Under the pieces are notes generated by a model. The model did no database searches. It saw only the letters and a list, made by a program, of their open reading frames with translations, and was not told where the DNA came from. Positions 46,226 through 54,902 of a DNA stretch of 64,000 nucleotides are shown piece after piece (positions within the stretch are counted from its first letter, which is position 1; the number at the start of each line of letters is the position of its first letter). The translations under genes were made by a program, and so were the position numbers. The stretch is from Achromobacter spanius (GTDB lineage: Bacteria > Pseudomonadota > Gammaproteobacteria > Burkholderiales > Burkholderiaceae_B): NCBI RefSeq assembly GCF_003994415.1, contig NZ_CP034689.1, forward strand, positions 2,976,001 to 3,040,000, written 5' to 3'.

Positions 46226-46244
46226 AATAATGATTAGCGTTATT
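46226..46244. promoter_or_regulatory. Fur box between the RND operon and the 46326 gene
   Basis: On the minus strand AATAACGCTAATCATTATT matches 15 of 19 positions of the Fur consensus GATAATGATAATCATTATC. It lies about 50 bp upstream of the proposed mdtA start and 82 bp upstream of the plus-strand gene at 46326. The surrounding AT-rich block (46215-46250) is the obvious promoter zone. Iron control of the pump is the simplest reading. Confidence 0.7.
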
Positions 46245-46325
46245 GATCTTGGATTTCAAGAGGGGTTTGCACGAATCGTTTAGAGTGGCGGCTACATTCA
46301 TCAGCCGGTTTGCAAGGAGCAGGTC

Positions 46326-47267
46326 ATGGGCGAGCATTCTTTAGAAACCCCGCGTCAGTTATTCGAACGTCTACAAGCCCGGCTTGAGACGGAACAGGCC
46401 CGCCTGCAACAGTGGCATGCGGTGGAAGACGAGTACCGGCGCAAGTACACCGAAGGCCTGGCGCCGCTGGAAAAAAAGCTGCACGAACTGCGCATGAAGC
46501 TGGTGCTGTGCTTTGACCACGCGCACAAGAACATGGGCTTGTCCAAGGCCGAACGCGAATTCGTGTCGGAACTGGTCACCGAGTTTTCGGCGGAACTGCT
46601 GCTGCTTGACGCCAAGGGCGAGCTGCCGGCGGGTTGCGATGCCGAACGCTTGAAGACGCTTTACAAGAAGCACAGCGGCGTCGGCTATGACGAGGCGGCC
46701 GCGGATGAAACCGAAGACGCCAAGGCTGAATTGATCGAGGCGCTGGAGCTGGACCCGGACACCGATCTGTCCACCTTCACGCCGACCCAGCTGCTGCGCA
46801 TCATCCAGGACCAATTCGAGGACGACGAGGCCGAAGAGCTGCTGGCCCTGGCCCGCGCCGCACTGCGCAACACGACGTCTAACGCAGCGGCCTGGCAGGC
46901 GATGCAGGACGAAGAGCAGGCGCGACGCCAGCAAGGCACGCCCGACCTGACGCCCGTGGGCGAGGTGGCGGACGACCGCCTGCCCGCCGCGAACGCCACG
47001 CTGCAAGCCCAACTGGACGAAGTGCTGCACCAGGCCAGCTATGCGGAAGAGGGCTTCAAGCTGCGCTACGACCTGGACCCCTTCGCGTCATTCGACCCGG
47101 AGACGGTGCTGGAAGAACTGGACGACGACATCGAAGACATCCAGGAATACATCGGCGAGCTCGAACACGAGGTCATGCAGTTCGCCGACGAGGCATCGCT
47201 CAAGTCCTGGCTGAAGGCGATGCGGCGGGAAGTGGCGGCGATTGAGCGCCGGGAAGGTCGGGACTAA
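46326..47267 (+). CDS. Uncharacterised acidic coiled-coil protein
   Basis: A 313-residue soluble protein that I do not recognise. It is strongly acidic and alpha-helical, with predicted coiled coils at about 8-60 (LFERLQARLETEQARLQQWHAVEDEYRRK) and 225-305 (VLEELDDDIEDIQEYIGELEHEV) and an acidic middle region DEAAADETEDAKAELIEALELDPD. No signal peptide, membrane span or cysteine-rich motif is seen. AAGGAG six bases before ATG 46326 gives a clear start. It is divergent from the RND operon across the Fur box and overlaps the NnrS stop tail-to-tail by four bases at the hairpin CGGGACTAAGTCCCG. Confidence 0.85.
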   Translation: MGEHSLETPRQLFERLQARLETEQARLQQWHAVEDEYRRKYTEGLAPLEKKLHELRMKLVLCFDHAHKNMGLSKAEREFVSELVTEFSAELLLLDAKGELPAGCDAERLKTLYKKHSGVGYDEAAADETEDAKAELIEALELDPDTDLSTFTPTQLLRIIQDQFEDDEAEELLALARAALRNTTSNAAAWQAMQDEEQARRQQGTPDLTPVGEVADDRLPAANATLQAQLDEVLHQASYAEEGFKLRYDLDPFASFDPETVLEELDDDIEDIQEYIGELEHEVMQFADEASLKSWLKAMRREVAAIERREGRD

Positions 47268-48571
47268 GTCCCGGTCCGCGCCACCGGTTCCACGCGGATA
47301 ACCGGCGCTGGCGTCTTGGCGGCGTCGGCGCGCGGGCGAATCATCATTGGCAAGAAGCGCCACAGGTACAAGCCCAGCGCCAGCACCCAGGCCAGGGTGG
47401 CGGCATGCAGCAGGCCGATGGCAGCGGCGGTGGGCAACAAGGCCGCCAGCCGCAGCAGCGCGGCCAGAATCATCAGGACAAAACTCGTGACCATGGCGCG
47501 GTCGGTCTGCAATGGCCGCCCCAGGTGGCCCAGCGCCGTGCGCGTCACCATGCCCAGGATCAACACGGAAAAACCCGCCACCCCGATGACGTGGGCGGGC
47601 CAGGCCGGTCGGATCACAATTCCCAGCCAGGGTGTGTCCAGCGGATTACCCGCGGGAACGGCCAAAGGGTTGGCCAAAGGGGTAGCCAAATACGCCGCGC
47701 CCACCAGCAGGCCAACGCCCAAGCCGAAATACCCCGCATACAGCACCCACAGCAGCGGCACGCGCCGCACGGCCCAAGGTTTCCACGACACCCATTGCGC
47801 CAATGCGATCAAGCCAGTTGCGGCCAGCGCCGCCGCGGCCAGGTTTGCTTGGCCGGCCAACAGGCAGGCAATTGCGGCAAGCCCGGTTGCCAGTTGCCAA
47901 TGGCCGCTGCGCGTGTGCGCCGGAATGTTCAGGCCCGCCACGGCGCGCTGGGCGAAGAACGGCATCACGCGGCGGGCGATCAGCAGCGTCAGCACCGCCA
48001 TGCACAGCAGGCCCGCATTGAAGTAACGCATCAGCGCCACGTAGTCGCCTTGAAGGGCGGCCCACATATACAGCGCGTGGGTCCCGGCCAAGCCTAGCAG
48101 CAGTACCGGCACGCCCGCGTTGCGCCGGTTGCGCGACACCCAGACGACACGCGCCAAGGCGGCGGCGCCCCACAAGAAAAAGCCGGTGTCCGCCAGGCAG
48201 GCGATCAAGAAAGCGGGGTGGCCAGGCACCAGATACGCCACGCGCGCCACGAGCCAAAGCAGGCACAGCATGGCCAAGGCGTTGCCGCGCAGCGGATTCT
48301 TGCCGGTCCAGTTGGCGCCCGCGGTCAGCAGAAAGCCCACCGCGATGGTGGCTACAAAGCCCCACAACATTTCATGTGCATGCCAGAACACGCCACCCAA
48401 CACGCCGGCAATGCGCGCGGGGGCGTGTACCCACAGCCAAACGGATGCCAGCGCCCAGAAGCAGCCCATCAGGTACAGCGGCCGAAAGCTCATTTCAGTG
48501 AAAGCGCGCCACTGCGGGCGAGGGCGGCGCGGGGCGGGGTCGGCCGGGGCGGGGGATAAAAGTGGAGGCAT
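47264..48571 (-). CDS. nnrS: NnrS family heme/copper-type membrane protein (nitric oxide response)
   Basis: A 435-residue protein with twelve spans. NnrS features are FRPLYLMGCFWALASVWLW, FWHAHEMLWGFVATIAVGFLLTAGANWTG with conserved histidines, RRVMPFFAQRAV and WPAHVIGVAGFSVLILGMVTRTALGH. NnrS proteins protect cells under nitric oxide stress, lowering the build-up of nitrosylated iron species. A near-perfect NsrR box 30 bp upstream of ATG 48571 indicates derepression by nitric oxide. No denitrification genes are seen within the window. Confidence 0.93.
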   Translation of the reverse strand: MPPLLSPAPADPAPRRPRPQWRAFTEMSFRPLYLMGCFWALASVWLWVHAPARIAGVLGGVFWHAHEMLWGFVATIAVGFLLTAGANWTGKNPLRGNALAMLCLLWLVARVAYLVPGHPAFLIACLADTGFFLWGAAALARVVWVSRNRRNAGVPVLLLGLAGTHALYMWAALQGDYVALMRYFNAGLLCMAVLTLLIARRVMPFFAQRAVAGLNIPAHTRSGHWQLATGLAAIACLLAGQANLAAAALAATGLIALAQWVSWKPWAVRRVPLLWVLYAGYFGLGVGLLVGAAYLATPLANPLAVPAGNPLDTPWLGIVIRPAWPAHVIGVAGFSVLILGMVTRTALGHLGRPLQTDRAMVTSFVLMILAALLRLAALLPTAAAIGLLHAATLAWVLALGLYLWRFLPMMIRPRADAAKTPAPVIRVEPVARTGT

Positions 48572-48600
48572 GGCGGAGTTGATCGCTCTGATTGGGCTTT

Positions 48601-48623
48601 AAGGTGTATTTAAAATGCATATT
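48601..48623. promoter_or_regulatory. NsrR box upstream of nnrS
   Basis: AAGGTGTATTT-A-AAATGCATATT fits the 11-1-11 NsrR palindrome AANATGCATTT-N-AAATGCATNTT: the right half is a perfect match and the left half differs at two positions. It ends 30 bp before nnrS on the minus strand. NsrR is a nitric-oxide-sensing iron-sulfur repressor known to control nnrS in beta-proteobacteria. Confidence 0.8.
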
Positions 48624-48828
48624 AAACCTGTCCAGGCGGACAACCAAGCGCCACGATTGATCCAGCGCAAACGCATGGCAGTCCGGGCCTAGATGCCCCA
48701 ATGGACGTGTGCCCGAAAGCAGGCAAATGCCCTGAAAGCCGAGTCTTTGCTGGCATACTCGCCGCGGGCGGACGCCGGGTTGCCCGATGCGCTTTTGTCC
48801 CGGGATGTCCCTTGTTATCGGAGCATGC

Positions 48829-49326
48829 ATGAGCCCAGTTTTTGGTATCGCCGGCCGGTCTGGCAGCGGCAAGACAACCCTGATCGAGGCCATGCTGCCG
48901 CTGCTCGCGGCGCGCGGCCTGCGCGTCAATGTCATCAAACACAGTCATCACGACTTTCAGATGGAGCCGCCTGGCAAGGACAGCGCGCGTTTTCGGTTGG
49001 CGGGCGCGCAGGAAGTGATGGTGGCCTCGCCCTTCCGCTACGCCATCGTGCACGAACTGCGCGGCGCACCCGAGCCCACGCTGGAAGAACAGGTGGCACG
49101 GCTGTCGCCCGCCGACCTGGTGCTGGTCGAAGGCTTCAAGCATGCGGCGATTGCGCGCATCGAGGTCTACCGCCCGGCGCTGGGCAAGCCGCCGTTGCAC
49201 GCGGAAGACAACGGCTTTCTGGCGGTGGTGAGCGATGCGCCGTTGGACACCACCTTGCCTTGTCTGCCCCTGAATGATCCCGCGCGCGTGGTGGATTTTC
49301 TGTGTGGTGTGCTGGGGCTGGCGTGA
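48829..49326 (+). CDS. mobB: MobB, molybdopterin-guanine dinucleotide biosynthesis adaptor
   Basis: A 165-residue P-loop GTPase with GIAGRSGSGKTTL (Walker A, 6-18), VIKHSHHDFQMEPPGKDSARFRLAGA (family signature) and LVEGFKHAAIARIEV (Walker B region). It assists MobA in attaching GMP to molybdopterin. GGAG six bases before ATG 48829 sets the start. Stand-alone here, with nnrS divergent. The MsrP-like enzyme at 2741 uses plain molybdopterin rather than the dinucleotide form, so no direct link should be assumed. Confidence 0.93.
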   Translation: MSPVFGIAGRSGSGKTTLIEAMLPLLAARGLRVNVIKHSHHDFQMEPPGKDSARFRLAGAQEVMVASPFRYAIVHELRGAPEPTLEEQVARLSPADLVLVEGFKHAAIARIEVYRPALGKPPLHAEDNGFLAVVSDAPLDTTLPCLPLNDPARVVDFLCGVLGLA

Positions 49327-49435
49327 AAGCGCATGCGATGTGAACGTGGCTTTCAGCACGGATGGCCAGACCCTCAGGCAGTAGGCCGGCTAAGGGTTTT
49401 CCCCTCATTAGGGTAGGTAATCTGGAAGATAAGAA

Positions 49436-49452
49436 ATAAGAATTTTTCTTAT
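49436..49452. promoter_or_regulatory. ATAAGAA/TTCTTAT palindrome upstream of the MFS-amidohydrolase operon
   Basis: ATAAGAATTTTTCTTAT has perfect 7-bp arms around TTT and lies 60 bp before the MFS start, within an AT-rich block. A second inverted structure with GGTGG/AGGCT and AGCCT/CCACC arms follows at about 49453-49498. Together they are plausible regulator sites; no regulator can be assigned. Confidence 0.45.
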
Positions 49453-49512
49453 GGTGGGGCCGAGGCTATAACGACGGGCTGATTAGCCTCAACCACCTTA
49501 AGAGAGACAAGC

Positions 49513-50862
49513 ATGAGGGGAAAACCCGCGACGGGGCACCAGCCGGTGCGTGCGTCCACCGCCGCTTTTGTCGGCACCATGATCGAGTGGTACGACTTCT
49601 ATATTTACGCCACCGCGGCCGCGCTGGTGTTCGGCAAATTATTCTTTCCGTCGGCCTCGGGCTTCTACGGCACCTTGGCCGCGTTTGGCACCTTCGCGGT
49701 GGGATTCTTTGCCCGGCCGCTGGGCGGCGCCATCTTCGGCCACATCGGCGACAAGATCGGCCGCAAGAAATCGCTGGTGATCACCTTGGTGATGATGGGC
49801 ACGGTAACCGTGCTGATCGGCCTCTTGCCCACGCATGATTCCATTGGCGTCTGGGCGCCCGTACTGCTGATTTTGCTGCGCACCGTGCAAGGCATCGCGG
49901 TGGGTGGCGAATGGGGCGGGGCGGTGCTGATGGCGGGCGAACATTCGCCGGACAAAAGCAAGCGCACCTTCTTTGCGTCTTTCGCGCAGTTGGGCAGCCC
50001 GGCGGGCCTGATCCTGTCGATGCTGATGTTCAAGCTGGTGACCGGGCTGGATGACGAAGCATTCCTCAACTGGGGCTGGCGCGTGCCGTTCCTGTTTTCG
50101 GCAGTGCTGCTGGTTGTGGGTTTTGTGATCCGGCTGAGCGTCAACGAGTCTCCCGACTTCGTGGCCGAGCAGGCGGCGCAAGCCACACGCGCCAAATCCG
50201 CGTCCTTGCAACCCAGCAAGCCCCAACAGGCCCCGCTGGCCCAGGTGCTGCGCGGCGCGCCCGGCCTGCTGGCGATGGCGGTTGGCGCCAATGTGTTGGG
50301 CATTGCCGGCTTCTATTTCACCAATACGTTCATGATCGCCTACACCACGCAGTACGTGGGCCTGGACCGGGCGGTGATCCTGGATTGCCTGCTGCTTGTG
50401 TCCATCATGCAGTTCTTCATTACGCCGCTGTCCGCTTATATCGCCAGCCGCGTGGGCAACCTGCGCTTTCTGGGCGTCATGGCCTTTGTGTCGATCTTCA
50501 CGCCCTATGCCATGTTCAACCTGGTCGACCAGGGCTCGCTTACCAGTATTACGCTGGGGGTCGGCGTGGCGGTACTCTTCATGGGCGCCTACTACGCCGT
50601 CATCGCGGGCTATGTCAGCGACAGCTTTCCGACGAGCATCCGCTACACCGGCATTTCGATGGCCTACCAGTTGTCGGGCGCCATCTTCGGCGGCCTGACG
50701 CCCTTGCTGGGCACGGTGCTGGCCGAAAATTTCAAGGGGCAGTGGTGGCCGCTGGCGCTGCTGTTCTCGGCGATTTCGTTGCTTTCCCTGGTTTCCGTTT
50801 TGCTGCTGGGCAATGTTGGCCAGCGCACCGAGCAACTTCACCTGAAGGATCAGCAAGCATGA
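49513..50862 (+). CDS. MFS transporter, metabolite:proton symporter (MHS/ProP-like) family
   Basis: A 449-residue twelve-span major-facilitator protein. MHS family motifs are GTMIEWYDFYIYATAAALVF near the N-terminus, RPLGGAIFGHIGDKIGRKKSL in loop 2-3, RTVQGIAVGGEWGGAVLMAGEH and SIRYTGISMAYQLSGAIFGGLTPLL. Family members import organic acids, betaines or osmolytes. It overlaps the next gene by ATGA at 50859-50862, so transporter and acetyl-amide hydrolase are made together; an acetylated polyamine or similar amide is the natural guess for its substrate. Confidence 0.92.
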   Translation: MRGKPATGHQPVRASTAAFVGTMIEWYDFYIYATAAALVFGKLFFPSASGFYGTLAAFGTFAVGFFARPLGGAIFGHIGDKIGRKKSLVITLVMMGTVTVLIGLLPTHDSIGVWAPVLLILLRTVQGIAVGGEWGGAVLMAGEHSPDKSKRTFFASFAQLGSPAGLILSMLMFKLVTGLDDEAFLNWGWRVPFLFSAVLLVVGFVIRLSVNESPDFVAEQAAQATRAKSASLQPSKPQQAPLAQVLRGAPGLLAMAVGANVLGIAGFYFTNTFMIAYTTQYVGLDRAVILDCLLLVSIMQFFITPLSAYIASRVGNLRFLGVMAFVSIFTPYAMFNLVDQGSLTSITLGVGVAVLFMGAYYAVIAGYVSDSFPTSIRYTGISMAYQLSGAIFGGLTPLLGTVLAENFKGQWWPLALLFSAISLLSLVSVLLLGNVGQRTEQLHLKDQQA

Positions 50863-51878
50863 AGGCTTTTTTTCACGACGAGCAGAAGCTGCATCATCCG
50901 CAGACCTATTTTTCACGCGGCAAGATGCGCACGCCGCAGGAAGTGCCGGCGCGCCTGGACGGGCTGGTGCAGGCGGCCCGCAAGCTGGGCTTTGATGTGC
51001 AGGCCCCGGAAGACCAGGGCGCGGGCGCCATTTCCGCCGTACACAGCCTGGACTACCTGCGCTTTCTGCAAAGCGCCCATGAAGACTGGATGAAGCTGCC
51101 GGGCGATTGGGGCGGCGAAGTGGTGTCCAACGTCTTCGTGCGCGAACCCAACGCCTTGCGCGGCGTGCTGGCCAAGGCGGGGCGCTATCTGGCCGACGGC
51201 AGTTGCCCGGTTGGCCCGCAAACCTGGCAGTCGGCCTATTGGTCGGCGCAATGCGCCGTGGCCGGCGCCGACGCCTTGCTGGCCGGTGACCGCCACGCCT
51301 ACGCCATCTGCCGCCCGCCCGGTCACCACGCGCGGCGCGACGCGGCCGGTGGGTTCTGCTACCTGAACAACGCCGCCATCGCCGCGCAGCGGCTCACGTC
51401 CCAGTTTCCGCGCGTGGCCATCCTGGACACCGACATGCACCATGGCCAGGGCATCCAGGAAATTTTCTACGAACGCAGCGACGTGCTGTACGTGTCGATC
51501 CATGGCGACCCTGAAAACTTCTACCCGGTGGTTGCCGGTTTTGAAGACGAGCGCGGCGCGGGCGAGGGCTACGGCTACAACATCAACCTGCCCATGCCGC
51601 ATGGCTCGCCGGAATCCGTGTTCTTTGAGCGCCTGGCGCAAGCGCGCCGCGCCATTGAACTGTTCCAGCCCGATGCGCTGGTGCTGTCCCTGGGATTCGA
51701 CATCTTCGAGAAGGACCCGCAAGCCATGGTCAGCGTGACCGAAGACGGCTTCGAGCGCCTGGGCCGCGAGGTGGGCGGCCTGCGCCTGCCGACGCTGATC
51801 GTTCAGGAAGGCGGCTACTATATCGACGGATTGGAATCCAACGCGTCGCGCTTCTTCGCGGGGCTGACCGGCGTTTGA
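50859..51878 (+). CDS. Histone-deacetylase-family amidohydrolase, acetylpolyamine amidohydrolase type
   Basis: A 339-residue zinc hydrolase. The active-site elements are ICRPPGHHARRD (charge-relay histidines), GGFCYLNNAAIAA, LDTDMHHGQGIQEIFY (zinc Asp and His), LSLGFDIFEKDP (second zinc Asp) and EGGYYIDGL (Tyr region). The N-terminal MKAFFHDEQKLHHPQTYFSRGKM loop is typical of bacterial acetylpolyamine amidohydrolases, where it narrows the active site. It removes acetyl groups from small amides such as acetylputrescine. Translationally coupled to the MFS gene; a terminator follows 14 bp after the stop. Confidence 0.92.
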   Translation: MKAFFHDEQKLHHPQTYFSRGKMRTPQEVPARLDGLVQAARKLGFDVQAPEDQGAGAISAVHSLDYLRFLQSAHEDWMKLPGDWGGEVVSNVFVREPNALRGVLAKAGRYLADGSCPVGPQTWQSAYWSAQCAVAGADALLAGDRHAYAICRPPGHHARRDAAGGFCYLNNAAIAAQRLTSQFPRVAILDTDMHHGQGIQEIFYERSDVLYVSIHGDPENFYPVVAGFEDERGAGEGYGYNINLPMPHGSPESVFFERLAQARRAIELFQPDALVLSLGFDIFEKDPQAMVSVTEDGFERLGREVGGLRLPTLIVQEGGYYIDGLESNASRFFAGLTGV

Positions 51879-51891
51879 CGCGTCGGGCATC

Positions 51892-51927
51892 GGCCGGGCC
51901 GGCGTGGATTCCACCCGGCCTTTTTTT
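51892..51927 (+). terminator. Rho-independent terminator after the amidohydrolase gene
   Basis: GGCCGGG (51892-51898) pairs with CCCGGCC (51914-51920) and is followed by seven T (51921-51927). It separates the MFS-amidohydrolase operon from the LysR gene. Confidence 0.88.
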
Positions 51928-51946
51928 CGACCCCGTCCGCCACGCC

Positions 51947-52918
51947 ATGCCCGAAACGCCTGTTCGCACTCCGCCGTCGCTGCCGCTTGCCCCCGAACGC
52001 ATGGACTGGAACCTGCTGCGCACGTTCATGTTCGTCGTGCAAGAGCGCGGCGTGGGCCGCGCGGCGCAGGCGCTGCATCTGAGCCAGCCGGCGGTAAGCC
52101 AGGCGCTGAAACGCCTGGAAGACGCAGTGGGCGGCCTGCTGCTGCACCGGCGCAACGGCGAATTCCGCCTGACGGGCCTGGGCGATGAAATCTACGCCAT
52201 CGCGCGCGACATGTACGGCACGATGGCGCGCATTGAAAACGCCGCCACCCAGGACCGCGCCGAAATCGCCGGCACCTTGCGGCTGTTGGTGATGAGCAAG
52301 GTGCAAAGTCCGGCCTACGACGATTTCCTGGCGCAGTTTCATCGGCGCTATCCCAAGATTGAATTCCACGTTGACGTGTTGCCCAGCGCCGCCATTCTGG
52401 ACGCGCTGGCCAAGCGCGTGCCCGCCTTGGGCATCTGCCTGTGCCGCCACCCGGTCGACGTGCTGGAGCGCCGGCTGTTCCTGCGCCACCGCTACGCCGT
52501 TGTCTGCGGACGCCATCACCCGCTGTTTTCCAAGCCGCGCGTCAGCCTTGAAGACCTGATGGACCAGAACTTTGTATGCTTCGCCAGCGACCAGATTGGC
52601 GATACGCTGTCGCCCTTGACGATCTTTCGCGATCAGCAGGGGTTTACGGGGCGTATCGTGGGCACGTCACCCAACATTGAAGAGATTCACCGCATGGTGG
52701 TGGCGGGCATCGGCTTGAGCTTTCTGCCGGAGCACCTGATCCGCCAGGACGTGCTGGGCGGCGACCTGCGCCGGCTGCCGCCCGCCGAGTCGGTGGCCGA
52801 AATCGATGTGTTCCTGACCTGGCACAAGCAGCGCAAGCTGACGGCGGTGGAAGTGGCCTATCTGAGCGCCTTTGATCGTTTCCTGAACCGCACGCCGCTG
52901 GATTCGCGCGCGGGTTGA
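51947..52918 (+). CDS. LysR-family regulator
   Basis: A LysR regulator of 323 residues from ATG 51947, or 305 residues from ATG 52001 (MDWNLLRTFMFV), the more usual family N-terminus. The helix-turn-helix spans RTFMFVVQERGVGRAAQALHLSQPAVSQALKRLEDAVGGLLLHR. The effector domain follows from about 110. It lies downstream of the amidohydrolase gene behind a terminator and 77 bp upstream of metY in the same direction, so either could be a target. No operator is evident. Confidence 0.9.
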   Translation: MPETPVRTPPSLPLAPERMDWNLLRTFMFVVQERGVGRAAQALHLSQPAVSQALKRLEDAVGGLLLHRRNGEFRLTGLGDEIYAIARDMYGTMARIENAATQDRAEIAGTLRLLVMSKVQSPAYDDFLAQFHRRYPKIEFHVDVLPSAAILDALAKRVPALGICLCRHPVDVLERRLFLRHRYAVVCGRHHPLFSKPRVSLEDLMDQNFVCFASDQIGDTLSPLTIFRDQQGFTGRIVGTSPNIEEIHRMVVAGIGLSFLPEHLIRQDVLGGDLRRLPPAESVAEIDVFLTWHKQRKLTAVEVAYLSAFDRFLNRTPLDSRAG

Positions 52919-52995
52919 ACCCTTGAATTCACAACAGGTGGGGCAGGCGCCAATCTGGGCCAACCCCGCCAAAACCGTACTTTCTGGAGAGACAA

Positions 52996-54291
52996 ATGAC
53001 TGAACCGAAGAAGCCCAACTGGCGTTTGGAAACCGTGGCCGTGCATGGCGGCTACCGCCCGGATCCGACGACGCGCGCCGTGGCCGTGCCCATTTACCAG
53101 ACCGTGGCTTACGCCTTCGACGATACGCAGCATGGCGCCGACCTGTTCGACCTGAAGGTGCCGGGCAACATCTATACCCGCATCATGAACCCCACGACCG
53201 ACGTGCTGGAGCAGCGCGTGGCGGCCCTGGAAGGCGGCATTGCGGCGCTGGCGCTGGCCTCGGGCCAGTCGGCCGTGACCTACGCCATCATGACCATCGC
53301 CGAAGCGGGCGACAACATCGTGTCGTCCAGCACGCTGTACGGCGGCACCTACAACCTGTTCGCGCACACGCTGCCGCAATACGGCATCACCACGCGCTTT
53401 GCCAACCCCAGCGACCTGGCCGCCTTCGAAGCGCAGATCGACGACCGCACCAAGGCCATCTTCGCGGAATCGGTGGGCAACCCGCTGGGCAACATCACCG
53501 ACATCGCCGCGCTGGCTGAATTGGCGCACCGTCACGGCCTGCCGCTGATCGTGGACAACACCGTGCCGTCGCCGTACCTGCTGCGCCCCATCGAACATGG
53601 CGCCGACATCGTGGTGCAGTCGCTGACGAAGTACCTGGGCGGCCACGGCACCAGCCTGGGCGGCGCCATCATTGATTCGGGCAAGTTCCCCTGGGCCGAG
53701 CACAAGGCCCGCTTCAAGCGCCTGAACGAACCGGACGTCAGCTACCACGGCGTGGTCTACACCGAAGCCTTCGGCGCGGCCGCCTACATTGGCCGCGCGC
53801 GCGTCGTACCGCTGCGCAATACGGGTGCTGCGATTTCACCGTTCAATTCGTTCCAGATTCTGCAAGGCATCGAAACGCTGGCGCTGCGCGTGGACCGCAT
53901 CGTTGAAAACGCCGTCAAGGTGGCCAACTTCCTGCGCGAACACCCGAAGGTGGAATGGGTCAACTACGCCGGGCTGCCGGATCACCCGGACCACGCCCTG
54001 GCGCAGAAATACCTGGGCGGCAAGGTGCCGGGCTTGTTCACCTTTGGCGTGAAGGGCGGGCGCGATGCCGGCGCGCGCTTCCAGGATGCGCTGCAACTGT
54101 TCACGCGCCTGGTCAACATCGGGGATTCGAAGTCACTGGCGACGCACCCCGCGTCCACCACGCACCGCCAACTGAATCCGGAAGAGCTGCAAAAGGCCGG
54201 TGTGCGCGAAGAGACCGTGCGCCTGTCGATCGGCATTGAGCACATCGATGACCTGATCGCCGACCTGGAGCAGGCGCTGGCGCAAGTCTGA
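52996..54291 (+). CDS. metY: O-acetylhomoserine aminocarboxypropyltransferase/cysteine synthase MetY
   Basis: A 431-residue PLP enzyme using sulfide and O-acetylhomoserine to make homocysteine. It begins NWRLETVAVHGGYRPDPTTRAVAVPIYQTVAYAFDDTQHGADLF, typical of MetY, with SSSTLYGGTYNLF, DNTVPSPYLLRPIEHGADIV and the PLP lysine in SLTKYLGGHGTSLGG. The C-terminal HPASTTHRQLNPEEL is also conserved. GGAGAGAC precedes ATG 52996. Unlinked to other methionine genes in the window except the preceding LysR, which might respond to sulfur or methionine status. Confidence 0.95.
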   Translation: MTEPKKPNWRLETVAVHGGYRPDPTTRAVAVPIYQTVAYAFDDTQHGADLFDLKVPGNIYTRIMNPTTDVLEQRVAALEGGIAALALASGQSAVTYAIMTIAEAGDNIVSSSTLYGGTYNLFAHTLPQYGITTRFANPSDLAAFEAQIDDRTKAIFAESVGNPLGNITDIAALAELAHRHGLPLIVDNTVPSPYLLRPIEHGADIVVQSLTKYLGGHGTSLGGAIIDSGKFPWAEHKARFKRLNEPDVSYHGVVYTEAFGAAAYIGRARVVPLRNTGAAISPFNSFQILQGIETLALRVDRIVENAVKVANFLREHPKVEWVNYAGLPDHPDHALAQKYLGGKVPGLFTFGVKGGRDAGARFQDALQLFTRLVNIGDSKSLATHPASTTHRQLNPEELQKAGVREETVRLSIGIEHIDDLIADLEQALAQV

Positions 54292-54297
54292 ACGGGG

Positions 54298-54756
54298 CTA
54301 CTTGCGCCCGCTCTTACCCGGCGCGGGGCAGACCACGGCGCGCAGCTTGCGCTGGACGGGGTCCCGCGCCACCGGGGCATTGTGGATGCCCGCCACCGGA
54401 ATTGATTCCACCAAGGCGCCGGTGGCGTCATTGCCGGCGTAGTGCCGGGTTTCGGTGACGGTATAGGTGTCGGCGCTGCAGTTCAAGGTGATGGGCTGCG
54501 CCACCGAGCCATAAGTCTGGCCGGTCGTTTCCGATACGCGGTGCTGCGCATAGAACCAGGCGACCGTCACGGCCATGGTCACGGGTTTTTCCGACACGCG
54601 GGCAATCGATGCGCTGTCGTAGAACACGCCGGGCATGGTTTGCGGGTCTAGCGGTGTCCACACGACATCGGGCGAGGCGGCGCGCGCCAACGGCACCCAG
54701 ACGACGGTTCCCAGCAAAGCCAGGGCAATGAAAAGCGGGGCATGCCTTGCGATCAT
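54298..54756 (-). CDS. Secreted surface-adhesin E-like small protein
   Basis: A 152-residue protein with a signal peptide (ALALLGTVVWVPLARAA) and a compact beta domain: VVWTPLDPQTMPGVFYDSASIARVSEKPVTMAVTVAWFYAQ, then ITLNCSADTYTVTETRHY. This pattern (W at start, YDSxSI, a single Cys in LNCS, another near the end) resembles the surface-adhesin protein E domain seen in many beta-proteobacterial lipoprotein-like or periplasmic proteins. Adhesin activity should not be assumed. It converges with metY, six bases apart, and is divergent from the next gene. Confidence 0.65.
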   Translation of the reverse strand: MIARHAPLFIALALLGTVVWVPLARAASPDVVWTPLDPQTMPGVFYDSASIARVSEKPVTMAVTVAWFYAQHRVSETTGQTYGSVAQPITLNCSADTYTVTETRHYAGNDATGALVESIPVAGIHNAPVARDPVQRKLRAVVCPAPGKSGRK

Positions 54757-54902
54757 GTCAGGGTTCCGTGGGCGGCCGGTGCAGCGTAAGAGTATGTCAC
54801 GCCAGTATAGAGAACGTCGGGCAACACGCTATAGTTTCGCCCATTCCCGTTAAAAGATACCCGCCAAAAGGGGGGTGTTCGCGCTACAGAAGCCTTGCCT
54901 CC

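Noticed and set aside
48622..48828. Small gene or molybdenum-cofactor RNA motif before mobB
   Set aside because: No open frame with a start signal and no recognisable conserved RNA core in this 207-bp gap.
52919..52995. SAM or SAH riboswitch ahead of metY
   Set aside because: The gap is only 77 bp with one simple GGTGGGG/CCCCGCC hairpin and none of the conserved core of these riboswitches.
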